Positions 47,510 through 57,868 of a stretch of DNA of 64,000 bases are shown here, piece after piece (within the stretch, counting starts at the first letter, position 1; the number at the start of each line of letters is the position of its first letter). A program made the translations under genes and the position numbers. Source of the stretch: SIAJ01 sp963773845 (GTDB taxonomy: Bacteria; Planctomycetota; Planctomycetia; Gemmatales; Gemmataceae); NCBI GenBank assembly GCA_963773845.1, contig CAVZCU010000015.1, positions 124,001-188,000 of the forward strand. Direction: 5' to 3'. The notes under the pieces were generated by a model. The model ran no database searches. It worked only from the letters and a program-made list of their open reading frames with translations, and had not been told where the DNA came from.

Positions 47510-50500
47510 GTGAGTCCATTTTCCAATAATCCAAGTGATCGCGGATCCAATCTCCACAACTGGGGCCTGACCGATCAGGCTCGTGGAGCGCGTAACCTGC
47601 AGGCGCTCGCCAGCCATCTCGGCGAGTCGCTCGACCTATTTCTGCCACTTCTCGATCGCTTTCTGCCGGAGTCGCCCGATCCGGATCTTGCCCTCAATGC
47701 ACTCGAACGATTTTTTTCCAGTCGGGCTTCGCGCGATCTGGTCCCGACGCTGCATGCGGACAACGGCCGACAACTGGGCGTACTCCTGCAACTGTTCGGC
47801 ACGTCGCAGTTTTTTGGCGACGTCCTCGCCGCCGATCCGGATTTCATCGAAACGGCGACGGCTTCTCTCCGGGTAACCCCCACTCTCGATGAACTGATCT
47901 TGGACCTGCGAGTCGACGTCGACAAGGCGGTCGACGACAGCGGCGTGCTACGGGCCTTCCGGCGCTTTCGCAGGCGTCATTTGCTGCGGATTGGCGTCAA
48001 TGACATTGTCCGCGATCGGCCGTTGGAGGAGATTACCGCCGACCTGTCGCGCGTGGCCGAGGCGGCCGTCGCGGTTGCATGGGCCATGGCCTGGAAAACG
48101 GTCGCGCAGCGCTTCGGCGAACCGCGAACTCCACAGGCCTCGCCGGCGCGCGCCGCAATCCTCGCCTTCGGTAAACTCGGCGGCACGGAGTTGAACTACT
48201 CGAGCGACATCGATCTTATGCTCGTGTACGACGAGGAAGGCGAAACCACCGGCCGGCGTCCGGTCGGGAATGACGAGTTCTTCTCGCGCGCCGTCTCGGA
48301 ATTGATCCGACTGTTATCGGCGCACTCCGACCGCGGGGCAGCATACCGAGTCGACTTTCGCCTCCGGCCCGAAGGGCAACGCGGTCCGCTGGCCCGGTCG
48401 CTCGCGAGCACTCTGGAATACTACGACACCCTCGGACGCACCTGGGAACGGCAAGCCCTGATCAAAGTCCGCCCAATCGCCGGCGACATGGCCCTTGGCG
48501 CCGAATTCGTCGAATCAGTTCAGCCATTTGTTTACAAGCGATTTCTCTCGTTTGCCGAGATCAACGAGATCAAAACCATCAAGCGGAAAGTCGAACAGCA
48601 AGCGCAGCGTGGCGGCGGCGCGCGTGAGGTGAAAACCGGGCCGGGCGGCATCCGCGATGTCGAATTCGCCATCCAGTTCCTGCAACTGCTCAATGGCGGT
48701 GACCTCCCGGCGGTCCGCCAGCGCGAGACATTGGGCGCTCTTCAATCGCTCGAGCGTGCCGGCTGTCTCACCGATGCCGAGCATCGCGGGCTGGATGATG
48801 CCTACCGATTCCTGCGCAAAGTGGAGCATCGGCTGCAATTGCTCTTCGACCTGGCAACGCACCGATTGCCGGAACGGCCCGATGAGTTGCGGAAACTGGC
48901 CTTGCGCATGGGCTACTCGACCAACGTCGAAAATGCCCCGCGCAATGTCGACTGGGAGAATGCTTCCCCGCGCGCGGGCCACTTTCGGCATTGTCGCCGC
49001 AAAGGCATTCGCCACTGGATGAGCCGTCGCGCATCCCAACGATGGATACTCGCGACTTGCTCATCGATCCGCTCGATCGGTTCTTGCACGATTTCAACGA
49101 CAAAACGCGACTCAACCGGACGATCCTGAATCATCTGTTGCATCAGACATTTGCGGACACAACTGGCGGAGCCGAGCCGGAAAGCGATTTGATTCTGGAA
49201 CCAGACCCCGACGAGGCAACCATCGCCGCCGTGCTCGGCCGCTATGGCTTCCACGACATACCATCCGCGTGGCGAAATCTGACGCGCTTGGCGCAAGAGC
49301 AACGATTCCTCTCGACCCGTCGCTGCCGGCATTTCCTGGCCAACATCGCTCCGCAATTATTGCGGGCCGTCGCGACAACGACCGACCCAGATCTGGCGTT
49401 GAACAATCTGGAACAGGTGACGGCCTCGCTCGGCGGCAAGGCCGTGCTCTGGGAGCTATTCAGCTTCAATTCTCCATCGCTAAAGCTGTATGTCGATATT
49501 TGCGATAGCCCGTTCCTGTCGCAGATGCTCATCAACAATCCGGGGATGATCGACGATTTGTTGGATAGCCTCATTCTCAATCGACCGCGTGGTTTGGCCG
49601 AATTGCAAAGGGAACTGGCCGAACTGTTGCGTGGGGCCGATGCGCCGGAGGCGGTTGAATCCATCCTGCATAGTTTTCAAGACAAGGAGACCTTGCGAAT
49701 CGCCGTCCGGGACTTGTTGGGCAAGGATGACATTCGAGCGGTGACATCGGCACTCAGCGATGTGGCCGAATCGCTGCTGGTCGAAGTGGCCGCCCGACAG
49801 GAATCCGTGATGCGCGAGCGCTTCGGCGATGCCGGCCCGCATGTCATCCTGGCCATGGGCAAGCTGGGCGGCCGTGAAATGAGCTACCACAGCGACCTGG
49901 ACCTGGTCATTGTCTATGCGCAAGAAGGCAAGACCACCGGTCCGAAAGCGCTTGATCACTACGTGTACTTCACCGAATACGCTCGACGGCTCATCAAGGC
50001 ACTCAGTCATCACGGGCCGCTGGGCAGGCTTTATGCGGTGGACATGCGGCTGCGACCGACCGGACAAAGCGGCAGTCTGGTCGTACCCCTCGACGAATTT
50101 CGACGCTATTACGCGGGAAACGGAGCGCAGATTTGGGAGCGTCAGTCGCTAACCCGTGCCCGCGTTATCCATGGCGATTTGATGTTCGCCAGCGAACTCC
50201 AGGCAGCCATTCGCGCCGCGACGTTCGCCGTCCCATGGTCGCCGGAAGTTGTGGCAGAGATCCGTTCGATGCGCGAACGACTCGAATCGTCGGCGTCGCC
50301 ACGAAGCCTGAAACGAGCCTGCGGCGGCATGACGGACGTTGAGTTCCTCGCGCAGGCGTTTCAATTGCGATTTGGTCCCACTTCCGAACACGTATGCCGC
50401 ACCAACACTTGGGATTGTCTCGATGCCTTGCGTGATGCGGCGGTGCTGAATCCCGTCGACCACGGTGTGTTGTCGTCTGGCTATTCGTTCCTTCGCCTGG

Positions 50501-50685
50501 CAGAAGCCCGGTTGCGCATCGTCACCAATCGCCCGCTCAATGAATACCCCGAGTCATCCGAGGAATTGGAGAAACTTGCTCGGCGCATCGGTCTTTCATC
50601 GGGCGGCGCATTTCGCATGGAATTCGCGGCCCATACCGGCAAAATCCGGGAAGCGTTCGATCGACTCGTTCGCATCGCGCATTGA
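47510..50685 (+). CDS. glnE: Glutamine synthetase adenylyltransferase/deadenylylase GlnE (frameshifted)
   Basis: About 1055 residues. It adenylylates and deadenylylates glutamine synthetase in response to nitrogen status through PII. Two nucleotidyltransferase domains are visible: GKLGGTELNYSSDIDLMLVY (N-terminal) and GKLGGREMSYHSDLDLVIVY (C-terminal), each with the DxD metal motif. Between them lie FLSTRRCRHFLANIAPQLLR and LGGKAVLWELFSFNSPSLKL. The frame changes once, somewhere in 48900-49030; the exact site cannot be fixed by eye. GTG 47510 (VSPFSNNPSDRG) is the best start if the gene is separate from trpG; the open frame itself is continuous with trpG. Confidence 0.9.
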
Positions 50686-50744
50686 CCGCTGCGCTGTCAA
50701 CGCCCCATTGGGTGGAACGGCTCTCCTGAGCGAATCTCGGCGGT

Positions 50745-51949
50745 TCATTTGTTCTGCTTATCCTGCTCCGCGCAACGGTCCTTCTCCGCTTGAAGCTGGG
50801 GTGCGATGACCTTGATATAAGTGAGTCCGAACGCTCCGGCTCCGATCAGGAACAGCAGCAGAATTGCGAGTCTGCCTTTCTTGTCGTGCATGCTCCAGAG
50901 GCTCAGCCCAATCTGTGCGACCAAACCCAGTCCGACCACGGCGCCGGTGCCCATGATGGCCAGCGCGAAGTATGGTCCGATTCTGTCCAGGCGCGCAGCC
51001 ACCAGCACGCCACGTCGGCGACTTGCGCGATCAAGACCACCGGTGACAATATGCAGCGTACGAACGAGGAGTAATGCGTGAAGGCGAAGCACAGGCCCGT
51101 GAGCGCCCAAAGAATCGAGAATGTGAGCAAGTGGGCGTGCGTGGACTGCGTCAAATGCTCGATATTGAGTTGCCGAGCATGGGCCTCGTCCCAGCGGTCA
51201 AATGCGGTCTTCTCTTTCTTGACAGCCTCTTTAGGTCCCGTCGCCGCTGCCGCAACCGAAGAGTCCATTTCCACGAGCAGTTTTGGCGGAACGCTTTCGA
51301 TCTTGATGTTGGCCGGGAGTGGAAATCGATCCTTGTCGTAAGCATCCTGTGGGGCTTTGGCGTCGACCCAAGCGAGCAGCGCCTTCCGCTCACTTTCCCT
51401 TCGGGGCTCTTCCGCCTTCTTTTGTTCGGGGGTCAGCCGGTCCCAATCCGCTGACTTCTCGAAAAATGCATCCACCATGTTGTCGGACCATTCTTCGCGC
51501 GCTCCCATCAACAGATCGTGTAACTTGCCAAGCTTGTGTCCGCGATTGGGGGTCGCGAACTTCTTCACCTCTTGGAAAGTCTCCAGCGGGGCGTCGCTCT
51601 TTTCGCCGCCATCTTTCTTGTGACAACGCACGCAGCGATCGGTAATGATCGTCTTGATCCGGATGCCGGGTTTCTTGAAGGAAGCCAAATCGACCTTCGG
51701 CGCTTCCTCCGCTTTCCGTGTCGGCCAGCCTTCCGGCTTGGGTTCCAGCGGCCACGGCACGCCGGAGAATCGCGAGACGAGATCCGCGGACGTTGGCAGG
51801 GCATTCCCCATGGTGGAATGCTTAAAGTGAATCTGCGCCATTGCCCACACGTAGCCGAGACCGACCGAAATCAGGAAAGCGGTGACGACCAACTTCGCCG
51901 GCGCGGGCAAGTCGCGAAGCGTGAAGCGGGAGCCGGAAGGTGCAGTCAT
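50745..51949 (-). CDS. Membrane protein with a cytochrome c-type haem motif (frameshifted)
   Basis: About 400 residues from ATG 51949. A short cytoplasmic start, one helix (LVVTAFLISVGLGYVWAMAQ), then a periplasmic domain with one CxxCH haem site (CVRCHKKDGGEKSD, about residue 105). Later come more helices: HAHLLTFSILWALTGLCFAF and the segment SSFVRCILSPVVLIAQVADV. The 3' part is in another frame (ARLDRIGPYFALAIMGTGAV, IGLSLWSMHDKKGRLAILLL). A missing G near 50998 explains it (CWWL then ARLDRIG). Probably a membrane-anchored electron-transfer protein; I do not know the family. It lies 68 nt after the DHH gene on the same strand. Confidence 0.7.
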
Positions 51950-52017
51950 GGAAGTGCTCCGTTGGATGGAGACGAACGTAGGTGGGATACCGTCAACTGT
52001 GCCAGCCGTAACGAGCA

Positions 52018-52998
52018 TTAACTCAGGGAAGCGACCGCCGCCTTGAGCACGGCGTCGCGCGTTTCCGCAAGGGGGCGCGTCACTGTGGCGCCCGATGCCA
52101 TTTTATGGCCGCCGCCGCCGAATTGCTCGGCCAGTCGGCCAACGTCGTTGGCTTCCCTGCCGCGGAAGCTGACCTTCGTGCTGCCGTCGCGCTGCTCAAT
52201 GAATACCAGGGCAATTTCCACGCCGGCCACGGCACGCGGATAGTTAATCAAATCCTCGGTGTCCGATGGAACAGCGCCGGTCTCGGCATAATCCGACCAG
52301 TAGACCTCGGTATATACGATCTTTCCTCCGGCCTCCGATTTCATTCGTTCGAGCGCCTTGCCGGTCAAGCGCATCCGGGCCAGGGTATTGTTGCCGTATA
52401 CCGCGTCGTAAAGCTCGGTCGGCCTAGCCCCGGCCCGCAGTAACTCCTCGGCCAGGGCAAACGTCCGCGGCTCCACGGAAGAATGCCGAAACCAACCGGT
52501 GTCGGTCGCCAAGGCGAGGAACAGATTGTTGGCGGCCTCCGTGGTGATCGGAACGCTCAGCGCCTGAGTCGCATCGTAAACGAGCCGGCCCGCGGCTTCG
52601 GCACGCGTATCTACAAACCGCAAAGCGCCGAGATCGTCTTGCGTGCGATGATGATCGATCACCGCCTTGCCACACGTCATTGAGCGCATGAAGGAACCGA
52701 AATCGCCGAGTTGCCCCCAGGTGCCCGTATCGACGACGACGATCGCATCCGAATTACGAAAGCTCTCGCCCGGCGAACGGAAGCGCTCGACGGGCGTCGT
52801 CGGCTTATTGGTGAATTCATAGCGGGGCCCGAGATCGCTTGCCACCGTTACGCGGACGGACTTGTCAAGCTGACGTATCGCACACGCCAGGCCCACGGCG
52901 GACCCGAGCGCATCGCCGTCGGGGCGAACATGGGTCACGATCACGAATCGCTGGTGTGAGCGAACAAATTCGACAAACGGTGTCCAGTCAATGGACAT
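52018..52998 (-). CDS. DHH-family phosphoesterase (NrnA/oligoribonuclease-like)
   Basis: 326 residues from ATG 52998. Signature motifs in order: VTHVRPDGDALGSAVGLA (motif I), IVVVDTGTWGQLGDF (II), VIDHHRTQ (III, the DHH), LALATDTGWFRHSS (IV) and the DHHA1 domain end EQFGGGGHKMASGA. These manganese enzymes degrade very short RNAs (nanoRNA) and dephosphorylate 3'-phosphoadenosine 5'-phosphate. Which activity dominates cannot be told. Soluble cytoplasmic. The extension to 53073 is not homologous. Confidence 0.9.
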   Translation of the reverse strand: MSIDWTPFVEFVRSHQRFVIVTHVRPDGDALGSAVGLACAIRQLDKSVRVTVASDLGPRYEFTNKPTTPVERFRSPGESFRNSDAIVVVDTGTWGQLGDFGSFMRSMTCGKAVIDHHRTQDDLGALRFVDTRAEAAGRLVYDATQALSVPITTEAANNLFLALATDTGWFRHSSVEPRTFALAEELLRAGARPTELYDAVYGNNTLARMRLTGKALERMKSEAGGKIVYTEVYWSDYAETGAVPSDTEDLINYPRAVAGVEIALVFIEQRDGSTKVSFRGREANDVGRLAEQFGGGGHKMASGATVTRPLAETRDAVLKAAVASLS

Positions 52999-53089
52999 CG
53001 GAGGGCAGGGCCTTTCCGGGCGGGTGTACTTTCGATTATACTTCGTCCACACCGCCCCGAAAACAGATCGCAATTTCTCCGAGAGAGTT

Positions 53090-54807
53090 ATGACGAAACT
53101 CCTTACGGCTGCGCTATTTGCATCGCTAATAGGGGCGCCAGTCCTCTTGGCGCAACAGCCGAACGTCCTCGTCGTATTGACCGACGATCAGGGATTTGGC
53201 GACCTCGGCTTTCACGGGAACCCAGTGTTGAAGACGCCGATCATGGACGCATTTGCCAAATCGGGCGTGCGCATGACGCACTTCCACGTGTGTCCCGTTT
53301 GCTCGCCGACGCGTTCCAGCCTGATGACCGGCGCTACAACTATCGCACCGGCATCGTCGACACGTTCATCGGCCGCTCGATGATGTACCCGGACGAGGTG
53401 ACGCTGGCCGAAGTGCTCCACGAGCATTCGTACCGAACCGGTCTTTTCGGCAAATGGCATCTGGGCGATTGTTACCCGATGCGTCCGCAGGACCAGGGTT
53501 TCGACGAGGTGCTGATGCTTCGCGGCGGCGGCATCGCCCAGCCGTCCGACCCGCCCGGCGGCAGCTCCTACATCGACCCGATTCTCTTTCACAACGGCCA
53601 GCAGAAGAAATACAAGGGCTACGTCTCGGACGTGCTGACCGATGCGGCGATCGACTTCATCACCGCCAAGTCCGACAAGCCGTTCTTCGCTTATGTCCCC
53701 TTCAACTGTCCGCATGCTCCGTTCCAGGTGACCGATCACGACGCGAAGCCTTATTTCGGGATCGACCTGAGTCCAGATGCATTTCCCAAGATCGGCAGTC
53801 CGTGGGCGGGTAAAAAGTTGAATCAGCGCGACATCGCCAACGCCTATGGGATGGTCGCCAACCTCGACATGAATTTCGGCCGGCTGCTCGCCAAGATTCC
53901 CGAGAACACTCTGGTTGTCTTCTTCTCCGACAATGGCGTGGGCGGCGTGCGCTGGAACGGCGGACTGCGGAATCGCAAGGGGAGCGTTTACGACGGCGGC
54001 ATTCGTGCGCCGTGCTTCGTGCAATGGAAGGGCCACTTACCCGAAGGGATCAATGTCGACGTGCAGGCCGCCCATATCGATCTAGCGCCATCGATTCTCG
54101 AAGCGTGCGGCTGCTCGTTCCCGAAGAATGTCAAGCTCGACGGCCGCAGCCTGTTGCCGCTCTGGAAAGGAGAAAAGGTCGCCTGGCCGGAGCGTCATCT
54201 GTTCTTTCAATGGCATCGCGGCGATGTTCCCGAGATGGGGCGAGCCTTCGCTGCCCGCGGGCCGCGGTACAAGCTCGTGCAATCCGCAGGCGTTGCCCCG
54301 GGCAAGTACAAGCCGAAAATCGAGTTGTTCGATATGGCGAACGACCCCTACGAGCAAACGAATTTGGTTGCCGAGAAGCCCGACGTCGTCAAGGATTTGC
54401 GCGATCGCTACGAAGCCTGGTTCCACGAGATGAAGAGCACACGCAACTTTGTCCCGCCACGAATCTACCTCGGCAGTCCGAAGGAAAAAGTGACTACACT
54501 GACACGGCAAGACTGGCGAGGACCCAACGCGGGCTGGACGCCGACCAGCGAAGGACACTGGGATGTGACCGTGACCCGAGGCGGAAAGTACCGCGTTTCA
54601 GTTGACTTTGATCCGACGAACGAATCGCGGTCAGCACACGTGAAGATTGGGAAGGCTGGCGGCCAACTGGATGTGCCGGAGAACAAGTCTCGTGTCGTGT
54701 TCGAATCGCTGACCCTCACCAAGGGCGATGCCATGATCGAAGCGTGGCTGCAAGGGACAAAGCGGTTGGGGGTGAAGTACGTGCAAGTGGAATGGCTGGG
54801 CGAGTAA
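53090..54807 (+). CDS. Exported sulfatase (frameshifted)
   Basis: About 573 residues from ATG 53090. A signal peptide (LLTAALFASLIGAPVLLA) is followed by the alkaline-phosphatase-fold sulfatase domain: VLVVLTDDQGFGDLGFHGN (metal Asp pair), the modified-Cys motif CSPTRSSLMTG, FGKWHLGD, and FFSDNGVGG (metal Asp/Asn). The Cys of CSPTR must be converted to formylglycine. The frame breaks in GACCGGCGCTAC near 53331; one extra C gives MTGRYNYRTG. C-terminal beta-sandwich (KYRVSVDFDPTNES). It hydrolyses a sulfate ester, probably of a polysaccharide. Substrate unknown. Confidence 0.9.
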
Positions 54808-54847
54808 ACACTTGTCGAATAGGCTCGGGCGAGCCGAGCGGCTCAAC

Positions 54848-54914
54848 GGCGAGCCGAGCGGCGTAAGCCGCCGGGTAATGACATCACCCGACGCCTTACG
54901 GCGTTCGGCTCGCC
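54848..54914. terminator. 29-bp imperfect inverted repeat between convergent genes
   Basis: Arms 54848-54876 and 54886-54914 pair at 25 of 29 positions (GGCGAGCCGA, CGTAAG and CGGGT blocks) around a 9-nt loop. It stands between the sulfatase and leuD stop codons, so it can end transcription from both sides. No T-tract is present. The half-sequence GGCGAGCCGAGCGGC also occurs just upstream (from about 54829), typical of a dispersed REP-like repeat. Confidence 0.6.
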
Positions 54915-54949
54915 AGGTCGGGCGTTCGGCGCGCCAGTTCCTCAACCCG

Positions 54950-55513
54950 TCACGCCTTCAACATGCCAACCTTCTTCGCGTAGTCGAAGATTCCGCCGGC
55001 CTCCAGGATGGGCGCGACTTCGCCCAGATCTTGCAATTCCCAGTGATCGCCCGTCGTGTTATTGATGATCGCTTTCTTTGGCAGGTCGATTGTCAATTCG
55101 TCGCCGGTGCAGATTTCGTCGATCAGCCGCTTTTTCGATTCGATCGGGATCAGGTAGCCACCATTGATCGAGTTTCGGTAGAAGATGCGGGCATAGAACT
55201 CGGCGACTACCACTACGATGCCGGCGGCGGCCAGAGCAATCGGGGCGTGCTCGCGCGACGAACCGCAGCCAAAGTTCTTGCCGGCGATGATGATCTTGTA
55301 GGGCGAGACGAATTCATCGTCCGTGTGGAACGGAACATGTCCCTTCGGCAATCCCATTTGCGCTATTGGCACGCTGCTCAGCGCGAATTTGCCGAACATC
55401 TTGTACTCTTCGGGAATCGACGGATTGTACGTCAGGTACTGGGCCGGAATGATTTGATCGGTATCGACGTTGTCGCCCAGGACAAACGCCTTGCCGCTAA
55501 TGATCTGTTGCAT
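54950..55513 (-). CDS. leuD: 3-isopropylmalate dehydratase small subunit
   Basis: 187 residues from ATG 55513. Features: VLGDNVDTDQIIPAQYLT, the swivel-domain motif KNFGCGSSREHAPIALAAAG and FYRNSINGGYLIPIE. With LeuC it isomerises 2-isopropylmalate in leucine synthesis; the iron-sulfur cluster is on LeuC, which is not in the window. The length matches the family, and the unusual proximity of ATG 55513 to the upstream gene end (55549, 35 nt) suggests one unit with the small membrane protein. The frame upstream to 55831 overlaps that gene and is not coding. Confidence 0.93.
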   Translation of the reverse strand: MQQIISGKAFVLGDNVDTDQIIPAQYLTYNPSIPEEYKMFGKFALSSVPIAQMGLPKGHVPFHTDDEFVSPYKIIIAGKNFGCGSSREHAPIALAAAGIVVVVAEFYARIFYRNSINGGYLIPIESKKRLIDEICTGDELTIDLPKKAIINNTTGDHWELQDLGEVAPILEAGGIFDYAKKVGMLKA

Positions 55514-55548
55514 TGGGAACTCAATCGGTAGTAGAGAACGGGTGTGTT

Positions 55549-56001
55549 TTACGCCTCCTTGGGGGGACCGTCTATTTCCAATGGGGGCCGGCCGGCACGG
55601 GCCCGGATCTTGTTGATGGATTTGAGCACGCCGCGACGACCCAGCAGCCACTTCTCGACCTTGCGCTTGCCAGGAAAGTCGAGCAACATGGCGCCGATCA
55701 GAACGGTCAAGATTCCTTGGCCCGGCACACCGGGCAACGACATGATCACGCCCAGCACGACAAGCAATACGCCGAGAATGTTCTTCAGCGCATGGAGCAG
55801 CCATCGCACGACCCGATGCTGATTGACCCAAATGGGCGGGGGATAATCGCCCACGAAGTAGTTATGCGGAATACGCACGACAACGATGGCCACCCCCACC
55901 AGGCTCAAGATAAAGGTTCCGACAGTGAGGACTGCCGCGGCGATGATTGCGTCGCGTTCCGACCAGCCTTCGGGAAGCAATCGGCTCAACCATTTGGGCA
56001 T
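55549..56001 (-). CDS. Small membrane protein, possibly PGPGW-like
   Basis: 150 residues. Two or three hydrophobic segments: IIAAAVLTVGTFILSLVGVA, LLHALKNILGVLLVVLGVIM and ILTVLIGAMLL, with a central LPGVPGQG that resembles the glycine-proline loop of PGPGW proteins. The C-terminus is basic (KRKVEKWLLGRRGVLKSINK). It is an inner-membrane protein of unknown role upstream of leuD on the same strand. The family assignment is tentative. Confidence 0.65.
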   Translation of the reverse strand: MPKWLSRLLPEGWSERDAIIAAAVLTVGTFILSLVGVAIVVVRIPHNYFVGDYPPPIWVNQHRVVRWLLHALKNILGVLLVVLGVIMSLPGVPGQGILTVLIGAMLLDFPGKRKVEKWLLGRRGVLKSINKIRARAGRPPLEIDGPPKEA

Positions 56002-56188
56002 GCATTGATCTCTTCGCTCAGGGCATCACGCGTTCGGCTTGCCGTTGCAACTCAATTGAGCCGCAGCGCTACCGCGTCCGTGGTTTATTCTAACGCTGCG
56101 GCTTGTAACGGTTGCATCAGCTTTTACTCCGTTCTAAGCTCGGGTGCGGGCTCACGCGTCCGGCTTACGTCCCCAGCGGAAATCTTCG

Positions 56189-57202
56189 ATGCGCCCGAAA
56201 CGCCGTGCCCGACAGGCATTCACTCTTATTGAGTTATTGGTCGTCATTGCGATCATATCGCTGTTGATCGGCCTGCTGTTGCCAGCGGTGCAAAAGGTCC
56301 GCAACGCGGCCGCTCGAATCAGCAGCACCAACAACCTCAAGCAAATCGCTCTCGCATGTCACGCGTTCAACGACGCGAACGAGGACCGCCTGCCGAATCC
56401 CGCCGAGCCGATCAATCCCGCCTATCCGGCGATGGCGGTTAACCCGTGGAACCAGGCGACCGGGCCCTTGTTCCAGATATTGCCGTATTTGGAACAGCCG
56501 GCGTTGTATCAATCGATTCGCAGCATCAACGACCAAGCGTCGTACGATGCCATCATGCAGACGCCGAGCGGGCGCGCCGCGGTGGTACGAACATTCATCA
56601 GCCGTGCGGACGGCAGCAATCCGTCCGGACAGATCAACATTGTGTCGTCGCCGGCCCCAATCAACAACGGCCTGTGGGGAACCTGTAGTTATGGCTACAA
56701 CCCACTGGTATTTCGCACGGTGCCGGTCGGAATTGGTCATTCCTTCGTTGATGGGACCAGCCAGACCGTTCTCTTCTCGGAAAAGATGCAGATCTGCGCG
56801 GGCGGCAGCATACCGATTCAGAACTACTGGTTCGGTTCTTACGTGGGAAACTCGGCCGCCTTCGACTGGGCGCCGGTATTGCCCGGGGCTGATTTGCTCA
56901 CGCCAACCGGCCAATACGCAGGCGCCGATTTCTTGCCGACCAATCTCGGGGTCGTTTCGAGCAAGTGCAATCCGGGCGCTCCGAGCAGCCCGCATTCGGG
57001 CGGAATCCTGATCGCGCTTGCGGATGGCAGTGTTCACTTCCTGTCCGCGACGGTTGCCACGACCCGGCTTGGCGCCGACGCCCTGGCCGGTCCATATGCC
57101 GCCTACAACCAGCCCGCGGTCGGCGCAATTGTTCCGCAACGCGGCTACATTTGGTCGGCATTGCTGACGCCCGACGGCGGGGAAGTGTTTGGACTCGACT
57201 GA
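56189..57202 (+). CDS. Prepilin-type DUF1559 protein (H-X9-DG)
   Basis: 338 residues from ATG 56189. Basic leader then AFTLIELLVVIAIISLLIGL, the type IV prepilin cleavage and helix motif, followed by LLPAVQKVRNAAARISSTNN and NNLKQIALACHAFNDANEDR. The C-terminal signature is H-S-G-G-I-L-I-A-L-A-D-G, the H-X9-DG motif. This family is greatly expanded in Planctomycetes and is thought to form or decorate pseudopilus-like structures on the surface. It is the first gene of a three-gene plus-strand operon (15-nt gaps). Confidence 0.93.
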   Translation: MRPKRRARQAFTLIELLVVIAIISLLIGLLLPAVQKVRNAAARISSTNNLKQIALACHAFNDANEDRLPNPAEPINPAYPAMAVNPWNQATGPLFQILPYLEQPALYQSIRSINDQASYDAIMQTPSGRAAVVRTFISRADGSNPSGQINIVSSPAPINNGLWGTCSYGYNPLVFRTVPVGIGHSFVDGTSQTVLFSEKMQICAGGSIPIQNYWFGSYVGNSAAFDWAPVLPGADLLTPTGQYAGADFLPTNLGVVSSKCNPGAPSSPHSGGILIALADGSVHFLSATVATTRLGADALAGPYAAYNQPAVGAIVPQRGYIWSALLTPDGGEVFGLD

Positions 57203-57217
57203 GTTGGAAGGCCATCC

Positions 57218-57853
57218 ATGAACGCACTGTGTCGACTACTTCCCGTTGCGTTCAGCGCCGCGTGTCTGGCGTCGGCGACGGGTTGCGGGACATCGGCGGC
57301 CGTGCCCCAAGTGAATTCGTCGCGCGGGAGTTATGGACCCATCGAATTCAAAGATGACGCCAAGGCGAATGCAACGCCGCCGACCGAGTTTCCGAAATCG
57401 TTCATGGATGCCAAGGGCAGTCCGGTCGAATTGACCACCTATCGCGGCCGCAAGATTGTACTAGTCGTCCTTCGCGGTGTGCCCCGCGATGAAGGAGGCG
57501 CCTTCTGCCCCTCCTGCCTGGCCCAAGCCGGAAGCTTGATGGCAAACAAGGATGAGTTCGAACACCGCCACGTCGAGGTGCTCGTTCTGTTTCCCGGCCC
57601 GGCGGACCGAGTGGGGGAATTTGTCGAAACAGCCCGCCGGCGAACACCGGGCGAGCCCGCCCTTTCGTTTCGATTGTTGCTCGACGAGCAGTGTCAGAAG
57701 TGCGAACAGCTTGGCATTCTGGACAACCTGGCCAAGCCCTCGACCTATGTCCTCGATAGTCGCGGCCGCGTGACCTTCGCGTACGTTGGTGAGACGTCGA
57801 CCGATCGCCCGTCGGTCAAGGCGATCCTGGCCCAACTCGATGCGGCGGAGTGA
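57218..57853 (+). CDS. Peroxiredoxin/thioredoxin-fold lipoprotein
   Basis: 211 residues. Signal with lipobox (AACLASATGC), so membrane-anchored. The thioredoxin-like fold of the AhpC/redoxin type is recognisable: VELTTYRGRKIVLVVLRGV, then GGAFCPSCLAQAGSLMANKD with a CPSC pair and VEVLVLFPGPADRVGEFV. Another pair, CQKCEQLGI, is at about 158-161. The C-terminus is PSTYVLDSRGRVTFAYVGE. Both CxxC sites suggest a thiol redox function outside the cytoplasm. It lies between the pseudopilin gene and a kinase gene. Confidence 0.75.
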   Translation: MNALCRLLPVAFSAACLASATGCGTSAAVPQVNSSRGSYGPIEFKDDAKANATPPTEFPKSFMDAKGSPVELTTYRGRKIVLVVLRGVPRDEGGAFCPSCLAQAGSLMANKDEFEHRHVEVLVLFPGPADRVGEFVETARRRTPGEPALSFRLLLDEQCQKCEQLGILDNLAKPSTYVLDSRGRVTFAYVGETSTDRPSVKAILAQLDAAE

Positions 57854-57868
57854 TCGCGGAAAAACCCC

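Noticed and set aside
54812..55531. 239-codon plus-strand frame
   Set aside because: Antisense to leuD, which has full family motifs.
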